DNA of 6,791 bases from the NCBI GenBank assembly GCA_018812385.1, contig JAHJDU010000205.1:1-6791 (forward strand), in the 5' to 3' direction. Made by a program: the position numbers and the translations under genes. The stretch comes from Pseudomonadota bacterium. GTDB lineage: Bacteria; Desulfobacterota; Desulfobacteria; Desulfobacterales; Desulfobacteraceae. This document shows positions 1-6,376 of the stretch, piece after piece; the stretch's first letter is position 1; each line of letters begins with the position of its first letter. The notes under the pieces are model-generated. The model did not search any database. It was not told the DNA's origin and worked only from the letters and a program-made list of their open reading frames with translations.

Positions 1-75
1 AGTCTATATTTGTCTGTTTTTATAGATAATTGCTGCATATAGCTTGAATAAACCCAATAACGCACGACAATTATT

Positions 76-105
76 TTGTTTCAAATCATATTAAAAATGT
101 AAAAT
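76..105 (+). promoter_or_regulatory. Weak candidate promoter for the AlbA_2 operon
   Basis: The AT-rich leader holds TTGTTT (76-81) and TAAAAT (100-105, five of six matches to the -10 consensus) with an 18-bp spacer. Transcription would begin near 112 and leave a short leader before the ATG at 129. An alternative pair, ACGACA (64-69) and CATATT (87-92), is about as good. Both are poor matches in AT-rich DNA, so this is only a suggestion. Nothing else is evident in the first 110 bases. Confidence 0.2.
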
Positions 106-110
106 TATTT

Positions 111-1610
111 TTGAGTGGCGACTTAGCCATGCTGGAACACAGGTTACAGGCTCTGATAAAAGAGGATGAAGGCCTGCGGGTGGAGTTCAAGACCTGCAGA
201 AAGGCGCTGAACAGGGATGTATATGAAACAGTATGCGCATTTTTAAACCGCTACGGCGGAGAGATTTTACTCGGGGTTGATGATAACGGCGGTGTCACCG
301 GCGTTGATCCTGGAGCCATTGACCAGATAAAAAAGGATTTTATTACTGCTGTTAATAATCCCCAGAAGATTATGCCTTCTGTTTATCTCTCTATGGAGCA
401 GGTAAACATCGAAGGTAAGCAGATTGTGTATATTTTTGTACCGCAGAGTTCCCAGGTTCATACCTGCAATGGGAAAGTATTTGATCGGAACCATGACGCT
501 GATTTGGATATTACCGGAAAAAGCGCTATGATCTCCAATCTATACATCAATAAACAAACTACTTATACAGAGAGCAAGGTTTACCCTTATTGCGAGATGA
601 CCGACCTGCGGCCGGATTTGATTGAGATGGCGCGACGTCAGGCAAGTTTTCAAAAGACGAATCATCCGTGGAAGCTCATGGACGACATGGCTCTTTTAAG
701 AAGCGCAAAAGTTTTTCTAAAAGATTATCAAACCGGCAAAGAGGGCTTTAGCCTTGCCGGTATTTTATTATTCGGCAAGGATGAAACGATTCTGTCGGTT
801 ATACCCCACCACAAAACCGACCTGATTCTGCGCCGGGATAATCTTGACCGTTATGATGACCGGGATGATGTGCGGACCAACCTGATCGAAAGCTATGACC
901 GGATTATCGCCTTTGGACAGAAACATCTTTCCGATCCCTTTTATCTGGAGGGCACCCAACGCATCAGTGTGCGGGATAAAATTATGCGGGAGATTGCTTC
1001 CAATATTCTGATTCACCGTGAATATGTAAAGGCATTTCCAGCGAAGATTATCATTGAAAAAAACAGGATTCTTGCCGAAAACGGCAACCGGGCCATCAGT
1101 CACGGCTTCATTGACCCGGACAACTTTACACCCTGTCCGAAAAATCCGGTTATTGCCCGAATTTTTAAAGAGATGGGGCTGGCCGATGAACTGGGCTCGG
1201 GTGTGCGGAATCTGTTTAAATATACCGCTGTTTTTTCCGGGTCGCGTCCTGAGATGCTCGAAGAGGATATTTTCAGGGTGATTGTTCCCCTTACCGAGCA
1301 AGCCGGTGAGCAAGCTGCCATGCAAGATGCCGCACAAGTCACAGGGCAAGTCACAGGGCAAGTCACAGGGCAAGTCACAGGGCAAGTTTTATTATTGTTG
1401 AAAAAATGCAATCTGGAAATGACAAAAAAAGAGATGATGAATGCTTTGGGGCTAAAAGGGAGAGACAATTTTGAAAAACTCTATCTTCAACCGGCACTTG
1501 ACCAGAAAATGATCGAGCGGACGATTCCGGATAAGCCTCAAAGTCGTCTGCAGAAATACCGCCTGACCGACAAGGGAAAACAAAACATGCAAGGAGCCCC
1601 CCATGCTTAA
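111..1610 (+). CDS. AlbA_2 (Schlafen-like) / GHKL-ATPase-like regulator, RecG-related family
   Basis: Putative DNA- or RNA-binding regulator of the COG2865 type. Such proteins are often labelled RecG-like but lack helicase motifs, and none are visible here. Residues ~19-140 form the AlbA_2 domain (VEFK at 24-27, then FLNRYGGEILLGVDD with the usual glycines). Residues ~285-395 look like the HATPase_c_4 region: an N-box-like REIASN followed by LIHREY (293-305), an ENGNR segment (323-327), and the family hallmark PKNPVIARIF...GLADELGSG (343-364). A linker of four-residue repeats (397-426) leads to a C-terminal winged-helix-like segment (~430-495). At 499 residues the length is normal and the gene looks intact. 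Start choice is uncertain: TTG at 111 has no ribosome-binding site, while the in-frame ATG at 129 (493 residues) is preceded by GAGTGG at 113-118 and is preferred. The stop overlaps the next gene's start, implying one operon. Members of this family are frequent in mobile and defence regions; the cellular role here is unknown. Confidence 0.85.
   Translation: MSGDLAMLEHRLQALIKEDEGLRVEFKTCRKALNRDVYETVCAFLNRYGGEILLGVDDNGGVTGVDPGAIDQIKKDFITAVNNPQKIMPSVYLSMEQVNIEGKQIVYIFVPQSSQVHTCNGKVFDRNHDADLDITGKSAMISNLYINKQTTYTESKVYPYCEMTDLRPDLIEMARRQASFQKTNHPWKLMDDMALLRSAKVFLKDYQTGKEGFSLAGILLFGKDETILSVIPHHKTDLILRRDNLDRYDDRDDVRTNLIESYDRIIAFGQKHLSDPFYLEGTQRISVRDKIMREIASNILIHREYVKAFPAKIIIEKNRILAENGNRAISHGFIDPDNFTPCPKNPVIARIFKEMGLADELGSGVRNLFKYTAVFSGSRPEMLEEDIFRVIVPLTEQAGEQAAMQDAAQVTGQVTGQVTGQVTGQVLLLLKKCNLEMTKKEMMNALGLKGRDNFEKLYLQPALDQKMIERTIPDKPQSRLQKYRLTDKGKQNMQGAPHA
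1299..1387 (+). repeat. In-frame 12-bp tandem repeat (QVTG units)
   Basis: Four perfect copies of CAAGTCACAGGG lie at 1335-1382 and a fifth begins at 1383 (CAAGT). Each unit encodes Gln-Val-Thr-Gly. The period continues upstream in degenerate form: CAA codons recur every 12 bp at 1299, 1311, 1323 and 1335, so glutamine occupies every fourth residue from 397 to 425 (eight in a row), with tetrads QAGE, QAAM and QDAA before the pure QVTG units. The unit is a multiple of three, so copy-number change would lengthen the linker without shifting frame. The repeat joins the ATPase-like domain to the winged helix. Confidence 0.95.
1591..1596 (+). promoter_or_regulatory. Strong ribosome-binding site for the DUF1156 remnant
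   Basis: AAGGAG sits 6 nt before the ATG at 1603, inside the last codons of the upstream gene. The start and the upstream stop overlap by 8 bp (1603-1610). This is a classic translational-coupling arrangement and fixes the start of the downstream reading frame, even though that gene is now truncated. Confidence 0.85.
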
Positions 1611-1833
1611 ACCCTTTGAATGGAAAGACCGCCCCGCTCTCATCGAACCCCTGTTTCCGGTGCAGAAAATTTCTGCCGAGAGTTTTAAGGAGCAGATGGC
1701 GGGGGCTGGCAAAACGCTTACCGCCTTGGGGAGCTACTGGAAGGGGCGAAAACCCCTTATTCTCAATAAAGCCTGTATTTGGGGCGCTCTATTGCCTGCA
1801 ACGGATAACAGCCTCAATAAAACGACTGCTTAA
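1603..1833 (+). pseudogene. Truncated DUF1156 (DNA methylase-associated) N-terminus
   Basis: The 76-codon frame matches the beginning of DUF1156-type proteins, large proteins (usually many hundreds of residues) whose later part carries an adenine-specific DNA methylase domain. Visible features: LIEPLFPVQKISAES (13-27), the conserved GSYWKGRKPLIL (43-54), equivalent to the WWARRPL stretch of canonical DUF1156, and GALLPATD (61-68). Similarity seems to stop around residue 69; the last residues (SLNKTTA) do not resemble the family and a stop follows. The methylase domain is absent from the window on both strands. The 5' end, ribosome-binding site and coupling to the AlbA_2 gene are intact, so the lesion is a 3' deletion or replacement, not a loss of the start. 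DUF1156 proteins have been annotated as anti-phage-associated together with DUF499 and DUF3780 partners, none of which are here. Whether the short peptide is still made is unknown. Family assignment is from recognised motifs, without a search. Confidence 0.7.
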
Positions 1834-1986
1834 AATGATTTTTGGAGGTAGCACAGAAATGACAGCCTCTGTATAAAAAAAGATAAAGATGGCCCACGCA
1901 AAGGTATGTTTTCATCAGGTATTCTGTCGAAAAATGGTGATCGCAGGATAGCTTTTTCAATTTAAACCATTCTGATTTTTATATAG
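1834..1986 (+). other. Non-coding scar with orphan ribosome-binding site and five-codon ORF
   Basis: After the truncated gene there is GGAGG at 1844-1848 and an ATG 10 nt later at 1859 that runs only five codons (MTASV) to TAA at 1874-1876. This resembles the start of a lost downstream gene. An open but start-less stretch of 37 codons (1852-1962, stop 1963-1965) could be a gene relic; I do not recognise its translation. The 8-mer ACAGCCTC occurs at 1808-1815 and again at 1862-1869, a possible but statistically weak deletion or slippage mark. No gene is supported between 1834 and 2122. Confidence 0.4.
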
Positions 1987-2036
1987 AAAAATGCAGCATA
2001 CTGGCGGATTGCCAGTATGCTCATGCACATTTTTTT
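1987..2036. terminator. Probable bidirectional Rho-independent terminator
   Basis: A perfect 11-bp inverted repeat (1995-2005 with 2011-2021) closes a 5-nt loop, GGATT. On the plus strand the stem can be extended by TGC/GCA (1992-1994 with 2025-2027) across a 3-nt bulge and is followed by seven T (2030-2036). On the minus strand the stem is followed after three bases by five T (complement of 1987-1991). It lies between a plus-strand operon ending at 1833 and a minus-strand gene ending at 2123, where a terminator serving both directions is expected. Confidence 0.7.
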
Positions 2037-2122
2037 GAGTTTGTGCACGCTTACCGAAAGGACACCATTTAAAGAGTGTTGATCTTTAAAATCGGCAATT
2101 GAAAATTTAGGGTATTGACGGT

Positions 2123-4147
2123 TCAGGAGTCAGACCTGAAATTGTCTTTCCTTTTTTGGAGGTTGAGCTTAAACCTTAATGTTCTTAAACTTTTTTCGGT
2201 TAGCTGGTATGCCCGTGCCTTTGACAGATTCAGCTTTTCAGCAATCTCAGTATTGCTCAAAGGCACTTCACCGCATAACCCGAATTTCCAGACAATCAAT
2301 TGTCGAAGTCTGGGGGCCATGTTCTCCATTATGATAAAACAGAGATCAATCTGTTCCTTTATCAGTAATAACTGTTCAGGAGTTCGTTCCTCTTTTATTC
2401 CACCTTGAAGTACCAAAAGGGTCTCAGGAAAAGGAGCCACTGGTTTTCCGTCCTCTGCGCAGGGTTTCAGCAAAGCCTTGTTGAAAAAAAGGGCATCCTC
2501 CCGGCATGAGGTGTGGATTTCAAAAAGTTCTGTTTTATTACCTCGGATTGCGGCATTTTTTGTCAGATAGGAATATCCCGTTGTTTCAGGGTATAGTTTT
2601 GCCATGAATTGCCAATACGCATTTTTCAGATAGCCCACCCTGAGCCAGAGCAACAACAGTTTTCCTGAACCTGTGAATAGGAGATGGTAAAACATAAGGG
2701 TATTAAATTGTTTTCTGATGCAGGGATCAGCCGGATTAAATCCGGGGCAGGATTCGATGACAAGACGTATCTGGTCTTGACTTGCAGGCTTTAATTTGGG
2801 CCGTTCCAGTCTGGCGCCACCCACCATTATCTTTTTTTTTACCACAACGCCTTTGACAGGGGTTTCCATATGGGTGTCAATGGGGCGTAAAGGGCATAAA
2901 TCGTTTCGACGGTTGATAATATTTCCGCACATGTACTCATCACCCTTGTCAAGGAGAAGATCCATAGGCAAAACAGGTGGTCTGGGCAATCTGTCAGGTA
3001 AAATAACATAAATTTTCGCTTCTTTTTGCCGATACCGGGTCATTACCCGGAAATATTTTTGCGTGGCACGGACTTCAGATGTGGACGGGGCAAGATCAAT
3101 GAGAAGCTTGCAGCGGGGGGAATCCCATCCTTCAATAAGAACGCCCACCTGGATCAGTGTATCAATTTTCCCCGTCTCAAAATCTGAAAGCAGCCGGTTT
3201 CGTATGTTGTCCTGCGTCTCCCCCAAAATTAATCCAGGTGCCGGATGATGATGGGGCTTATATTTCTTCAGATATTTGCTAAGATCATAGGCCTGCTGCC
3301 TTGAAGCGCAGGTAATCAGACATGGAATACGACTATTGTCCTTTGTGTATCGAAAGATCTCCACAGTCTTGAAAAAGGGTGCACTGGACATGAGTCTTCC
3401 CAGGGCCGCATTTTCAAAATCACCAGCAACAATCCTCACTCTGGAATTTCCTGCGTCTACTTCTACAACCCAGACCCTGGCAGGCGATAGAAGTCCCAGG
3501 GACATGGCCTCAAATAGATCTATTTCATGGATTTTATCAGGAAAGAAATTATCAAGTCGTTTGGCATCATTGTACCGGGGGGTTGCTGTCAAAGCAATTC
3601 GTACGGCATCAACATTAAAGGCCTGGTTCAAGGCGTTCATGCGCAGCTTTGTCATTGAGTGATGGGCTTCATCCAAAAAGACCAGGCTGGATTTTCCAAT
3701 GGCTCCTGGCAGTGTGCCGCTGTCTGAATGCCTCTGAAGGCTGTTGTAGGTAATTATATTGGTACCGCCGTCAACAACGCACTTTTCACGACCATAGAAC
3801 ACCCCAATGGGGACTGTTCCATTCAGTTGAGACCTCAGTGCTTTGAATGTCTGGACAACAAGGGCTCTAGTGGGGACGACAATTGTGGCAGACAAACCTG
3901 TCATTGCAATGATGTGACCTGCAATCACCGTTTTCCCGGTTCGTGGCGGCAGGATGATTCGACAGTATGGCGGCCGCATTTCTACTTCAGGCCGGGTTAC
4001 AATATCCTGTAGATAGATGGCAAAGTCTTGAAAAACAGGGAGCTGATCCGTTCTGAGTCCATAACTGGTTTTGTTGCAGTATTCAGGCGATGTTTCTGCT
4101 GTCAGAAGGCGTTCCGCACCTTGTATCAGTTGCTGTGTTAAATCCAT
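2123..4147 (-). CDS. SF2 DEAH-type helicase with C-terminal sigma-70 region 4-like domain
   Basis: Predicted ATP-dependent nucleic-acid helicase/translocase. RecA-like domain 1: Walker A LPPRTGKT (66-73), motif Ia PTRALVVQ (92-99), motif II DEAH (159-162), motif III TATPR (187-191). RecA-like domain 2: motif IV-like PCLITCASR (275-283), motif V GVLIEGWDSPR (335-345), motif VI QKYFRVMTRY (363-372) with both arginines. All catalytic motifs look intact. Residues ~430-600 match nothing I recognise. Residues ~611-660 read like sigma-70 region 4: a KFGL turn (621-624), then TEIAEKLNLSKARAYQ (633-648) and EKSLRTLR (651-658), mirroring the RpoD pattern of EVG...V...R..QIEAKALRKLR. The ATG at 4147 directly follows an in-frame TAG, so the start cannot lie upstream. 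No Shine-Dalgarno is visible before it. The gene is convergent with the AlbA_2 operon and 111 bp downstream of a transporter operon on the same strand. Role is unknown; a mobile-element or defence helicase is likely, possibly one targeted to RNA polymerase or promoter DNA. Confidence 0.85.
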   Translation of the reverse strand: MDLTQQLIQGAERLLTAETSPEYCNKTSYGLRTDQLPVFQDFAIYLQDIVTRPEVEMRPPYCRIILPPRTGKTVIAGHIIAMTGLSATIVVPTRALVVQTFKALRSQLNGTVPIGVFYGREKCVVDGGTNIITYNSLQRHSDSGTLPGAIGKSSLVFLDEAHHSMTKLRMNALNQAFNVDAVRIALTATPRYNDAKRLDNFFPDKIHEIDLFEAMSLGLLSPARVWVVEVDAGNSRVRIVAGDFENAALGRLMSSAPFFKTVEIFRYTKDNSRIPCLITCASRQQAYDLSKYLKKYKPHHHPAPGLILGETQDNIRNRLLSDFETGKIDTLIQVGVLIEGWDSPRCKLLIDLAPSTSEVRATQKYFRVMTRYRQKEAKIYVILPDRLPRPPVLPMDLLLDKGDEYMCGNIINRRNDLCPLRPIDTHMETPVKGVVVKKKIMVGGARLERPKLKPASQDQIRLVIESCPGFNPADPCIRKQFNTLMFYHLLFTGSGKLLLLWLRVGYLKNAYWQFMAKLYPETTGYSYLTKNAAIRGNKTELFEIHTSCREDALFFNKALLKPCAEDGKPVAPFPETLLVLQGGIKEERTPEQLLLIKEQIDLCFIIMENMAPRLRQLIVWKFGLCGEVPLSNTEIAEKLNLSKARAYQLTEKSLRTLRFKLNLQKRKDNFRSDS
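2168..2317 (-). other. Sigma-70 region 4-like HTH encoded at the 3' end of the helicase gene
   Basis: Residues 611-660 of the helicase. Hydrophobic spacing and key positions agree with sigma region 4.2: LRQLIVWKFGL aligns with the VLRMRFGI segment of RpoD, the TEIAEKLNLSKARAYQ helix pair aligns with the recognition helix-turn-helix, and EKSLRTLR aligns with AKALRKLR. In sigma factors this domain binds the -35 element and the beta-flap of RNA polymerase. Regions 1, 2 and 3 of a sigma factor are absent, so this is not a sigma factor. A generic HTH of the same fold is the alternative. Confidence 0.7.
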
Positions 4148-4258
4148 CTAATTTGCTAATTCAGGTTGCTCTTCAAAATTAATCGAAACAAGGTTTAAAA
4201 ACAGAAAATAAGTCATAAAAATCAAGGATAGCTCAGGAGCTCTCATGGCAGATATTTT
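4148..4258. other. Spacer between transporter operon and helicase gene
   Basis: This 111-bp AT-rich gap holds no convincing terminator, promoter or ribosome-binding site. The only inverted repeat, AGCTCAGGAGCT near 4230, pairs over just 4 bp and is not followed closely by a T-run. The helicase could therefore be expressed by weak read-through from the transporter or from a promoter that does not match the sigma-70 consensus. Confidence 0.4.
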
Positions 4259-6361
4259 TTATAGAGCCTGAATACGTTCTGCTGCTTTTGGCATTCTTAT
4301 GACAGGTTCTATCTTACTCAATTCTTCGATGGGTATATGACACTTGATGACATGGCGGTCTTTTACCAACATTTCCTGTGGAAGTTCATTATCACAAATG
4401 TCACCAATTTTTCGATGGCACCGGGTGCAAAATGGGCACCCTTTGGGGGGATTCATTGCACTTGGCAGGTCTCCTTCCAATACTATTCTACGCTTGGTTA
4501 TATCTGGATCAGCAATGGGAACTGCAGATAATAAGGCCTCTGTATAGGGATGATAGGGGGGAGCGAATATTTCTTCTGTGGTTCCCCTCTCAAGGATATG
4601 CCCAAGATACATGACAACAATACGATCCGACAGGTAGCGGACAACACTTAGATCATGACTGATAAAAAGCAGAGTGGTTTTATGTTTGCGCTGGATATCC
4701 ATCAAAAGCTCTGTCACAGCAGCAGCCACAGATACATCCAACGCTGATACTGGCTCATCGGCAATTACGATACTCGGGTTTCCGGCAAATGCCCTGGCAA
4801 TACCGATACGCTGCTTCTGGCCGCCGGATAACTGCCTGGGTTTCCTGAAATAAAAATCTCTAGGCAGTTTGACGGTATCCAGCAGGGTCATCACACGATC
4901 AAAAATTTTCTTTTTATCGGTTTCAATACCAAATTGCCTGATAACCCTTGATATCTGCCCACCAATAGTATGGCTTGGGTTCAAGGTGTCAAAGGGATTT
5001 TGGAAAACCATCTGCAGGGAACGGATCTGTTTGGTAGAACGGTCCCGAACCTCTATATTTGAAATATCTTTGCCATTATGGCGTATCTCTCCATCCGTTC
5101 CTGTCTCAAGTCCCATGAGAACTTTGGCAAAGGTTGATTTGCCACAGCCGGATTCACCAACAATAGCGACAGTTTCACTTTCATGGGCTGTAAAGTTCAA
5201 CTCTTCATTTGCTTTTACGAACCGGGCACTTTTACCTGTAATCATGGCCATGAATGAGGAATCTTTTACCTCGTAGTATTTTTTCATACCATCAACATTA
5301 AGGACCCGTTTGCCAATCTTAAGTGATTCTCTGACAGTATCAGAGGACAGGTTTTTTGTATGGTCAATATCTTTATACCGTAAACAGCGGACACGATGAT
5401 CCGGCGCACTGCCTTCTACATTCTCCATTTTAAAATGGTCTTTATCACACAAACCTTTTTTAAAATAATCGCAACGGGGACCAAAATAACATCCGGAAGG
5501 TCGGTCAAAAGGCAGGGGTAATTGTCCCCGGATCGGCTTTAGGGGAGCTGCATTTTTATCTGTTGTGGGCAAAGGAATACATGAAAAAAGACCGTGGGTA
5601 TAGGGGTGTTTTGGCGATTTAAAAAGAGACTTTACGGTTCCTTCTTCTACAACTTCACCGGAATACATCACAAACACCCGGTCGCAGGTCTCTAAAATCA
5701 ACCCTAGATTGTGAGAGATATAGATCTGGGAAGTGCCGAATTTTTTGCTGATATCTCCAATCAATTTAACAATCCCGGCTTCCACGGTAACATCCAGGGC
5801 AGTGGTCGGCTCATCTAACAATAACAAAGAAGGTTTGGACAAAAGCCCCATGGCAATGACGGCCCGCTGCTGCTGGCCACCGGATAGCTGATGGGGATAA
5901 GACTCCATAACCCGTTCAGGGTCTGGCAGGTTGACATCCGTCAGCATTTGTAAAGATCTCTTGCGAGCTTCTTTCTTAGAAATGTTTTCATGTGCCAGGG
6001 GTACTTCCATGAGCTGGGTGCTGATTTTCAGGCTTGGATTTAAAGAAGCAAAAGGCTCCTGATAGATCATTGATATCTCTGCCCCTCGAATACTGCGCAA
6101 TTCATTTTCATTCAGCCGGGTTAAATCACGGCCTTTGAATATTATGGATCCGCTTTTTATACCGCCGTTGGCACCCATGTACTGCATGATCGCCATGGCA
6201 ACAGTTGATTTACCGCAGCCTGATTCTCCAACAATACCAATGGTCTCCCCGGGCTTAACCGTCAGGGAAAAATCAACTACAGCAGGTATCTCTCCGGCTC
6301 GTGTATAATATGAAATACACAGATCTTTACAAATCAGTACGGGTTCTTGAATGTCATTCAT
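4259..6361 (-). CDS. Fused double-ATPase subunit of a peptide/nickel-type ABC importer (DppD-DppF-like)
   Basis: ATP-hydrolysing subunit powering import of peptides, nickel or related solutes; acts on the cytoplasmic face of the inner membrane. Two complete nucleotide-binding domains lie in one chain, as in GsiA or YejF. NBD1: Walker A GESGCGKST (45-53), Q-loop Q101, signature LSGGQQQR (159-166), Walker B LLLLDEP (179-185), H-loop H217. NBD2: Walker A GESGCGKST (402-410), Q-loop Q454, signature LSGGQKQR (511-518), Walker B IVIADEP (531-537), H-loop H569. Each domain is followed by an oligo_HPY extension (HPYTHGL at 252-258, HPYTEAL at 604-610) with cysteines spaced CX5CX7C plus a later Cys: 291/297/305/326 and 642/648/656/674. 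Similar cysteines hold an iron-sulfur cluster in some OppD proteins. At 700 residues it is full-length with no damage. AAAAGG 9 nt before the ATG overlaps the permease stop codon, giving tight coupling. Substrate cannot be told from this subunit. Confidence 0.95.
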   Translation of the reverse strand: MNDIQEPVLICKDLCISYYTRAGEIPAVVDFSLTVKPGETIGIVGESGCGKSTVAMAIMQYMGANGGIKSGSIIFKGRDLTRLNENELRSIRGAEISMIYQEPFASLNPSLKISTQLMEVPLAHENISKKEARKRSLQMLTDVNLPDPERVMESYPHQLSGGQQQRAVIAMGLLSKPSLLLLDEPTTALDVTVEAGIVKLIGDISKKFGTSQIYISHNLGLILETCDRVFVMYSGEVVEEGTVKSLFKSPKHPYTHGLFSCIPLPTTDKNAAPLKPIRGQLPLPFDRPSGCYFGPRCDYFKKGLCDKDHFKMENVEGSAPDHRVRCLRYKDIDHTKNLSSDTVRESLKIGKRVLNVDGMKKYYEVKDSSFMAMITGKSARFVKANEELNFTAHESETVAIVGESGCGKSTFAKVLMGLETGTDGEIRHNGKDISNIEVRDRSTKQIRSLQMVFQNPFDTLNPSHTIGGQISRVIRQFGIETDKKKIFDRVMTLLDTVKLPRDFYFRKPRQLSGGQKQRIGIARAFAGNPSIVIADEPVSALDVSVAAAVTELLMDIQRKHKTTLLFISHDLSVVRYLSDRIVVMYLGHILERGTTEEIFAPPYHPYTEALLSAVPIADPDITKRRIVLEGDLPSAMNPPKGCPFCTRCHRKIGDICDNELPQEMLVKDRHVIKCHIPIEELSKIEPVIRMPKAAERIQAL

Positions 6362-6370
6362 TGTTTTTTA

Positions 6371-6376
6371 CCTTTT
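6371..6376 (-). promoter_or_regulatory. Ribosome-binding site of the double ATPase
   Basis: On the minus strand AAAAGG precedes the ATG at 6361 by 9 nt and shares bases with the TAA stop of the upstream permease gene (6375-6377). It supports the chosen start and couples translation of the two subunits. Confidence 0.65.

Noticed and set aside
768..1385. Long minus-strand open frame of 205 codons with repeated PCDL
   Set aside because: It is antisense to the well-supported AlbA_2 gene and its repeat is just the complement of the QVTG repeat; no family resemblance or ribosome-binding site.
1335..1387. CRISPR-like array
   Set aside because: Units are 12 bp, contiguous, without spacers, and lie in frame inside a gene.
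111..1610. True RecG helicase
   Set aside because: No Walker A, DEAD/DEAH box or motif VI; only the historic family label mentions RecG.
1616..1876. Alternative plus-frame over the DUF1156 remnant
   Set aside because: The DUF1156 motifs are in the frame starting at 1603; this one is compositionally odd and has no ribosome-binding site.
2122..2140. Small inverted repeat TTCAGG/CCTGAA over the helicase stop codon
   Set aside because: Only 6 bp of stem with a 7-nt loop and no T-run; the stronger hairpin at 1995-2021 explains termination.
2115..2408. Plus-strand frame of 97 codons opposite the helicase 3' end
   Set aside because: Antisense to the sigma-like domain; translation resembles no protein family.
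4232..4263. Plus-strand AGGAG plus ATG mini-ORF (about eight codons) near 4244
   Set aside because: Too short and overlaps the transporter stop region; chance occurrence.
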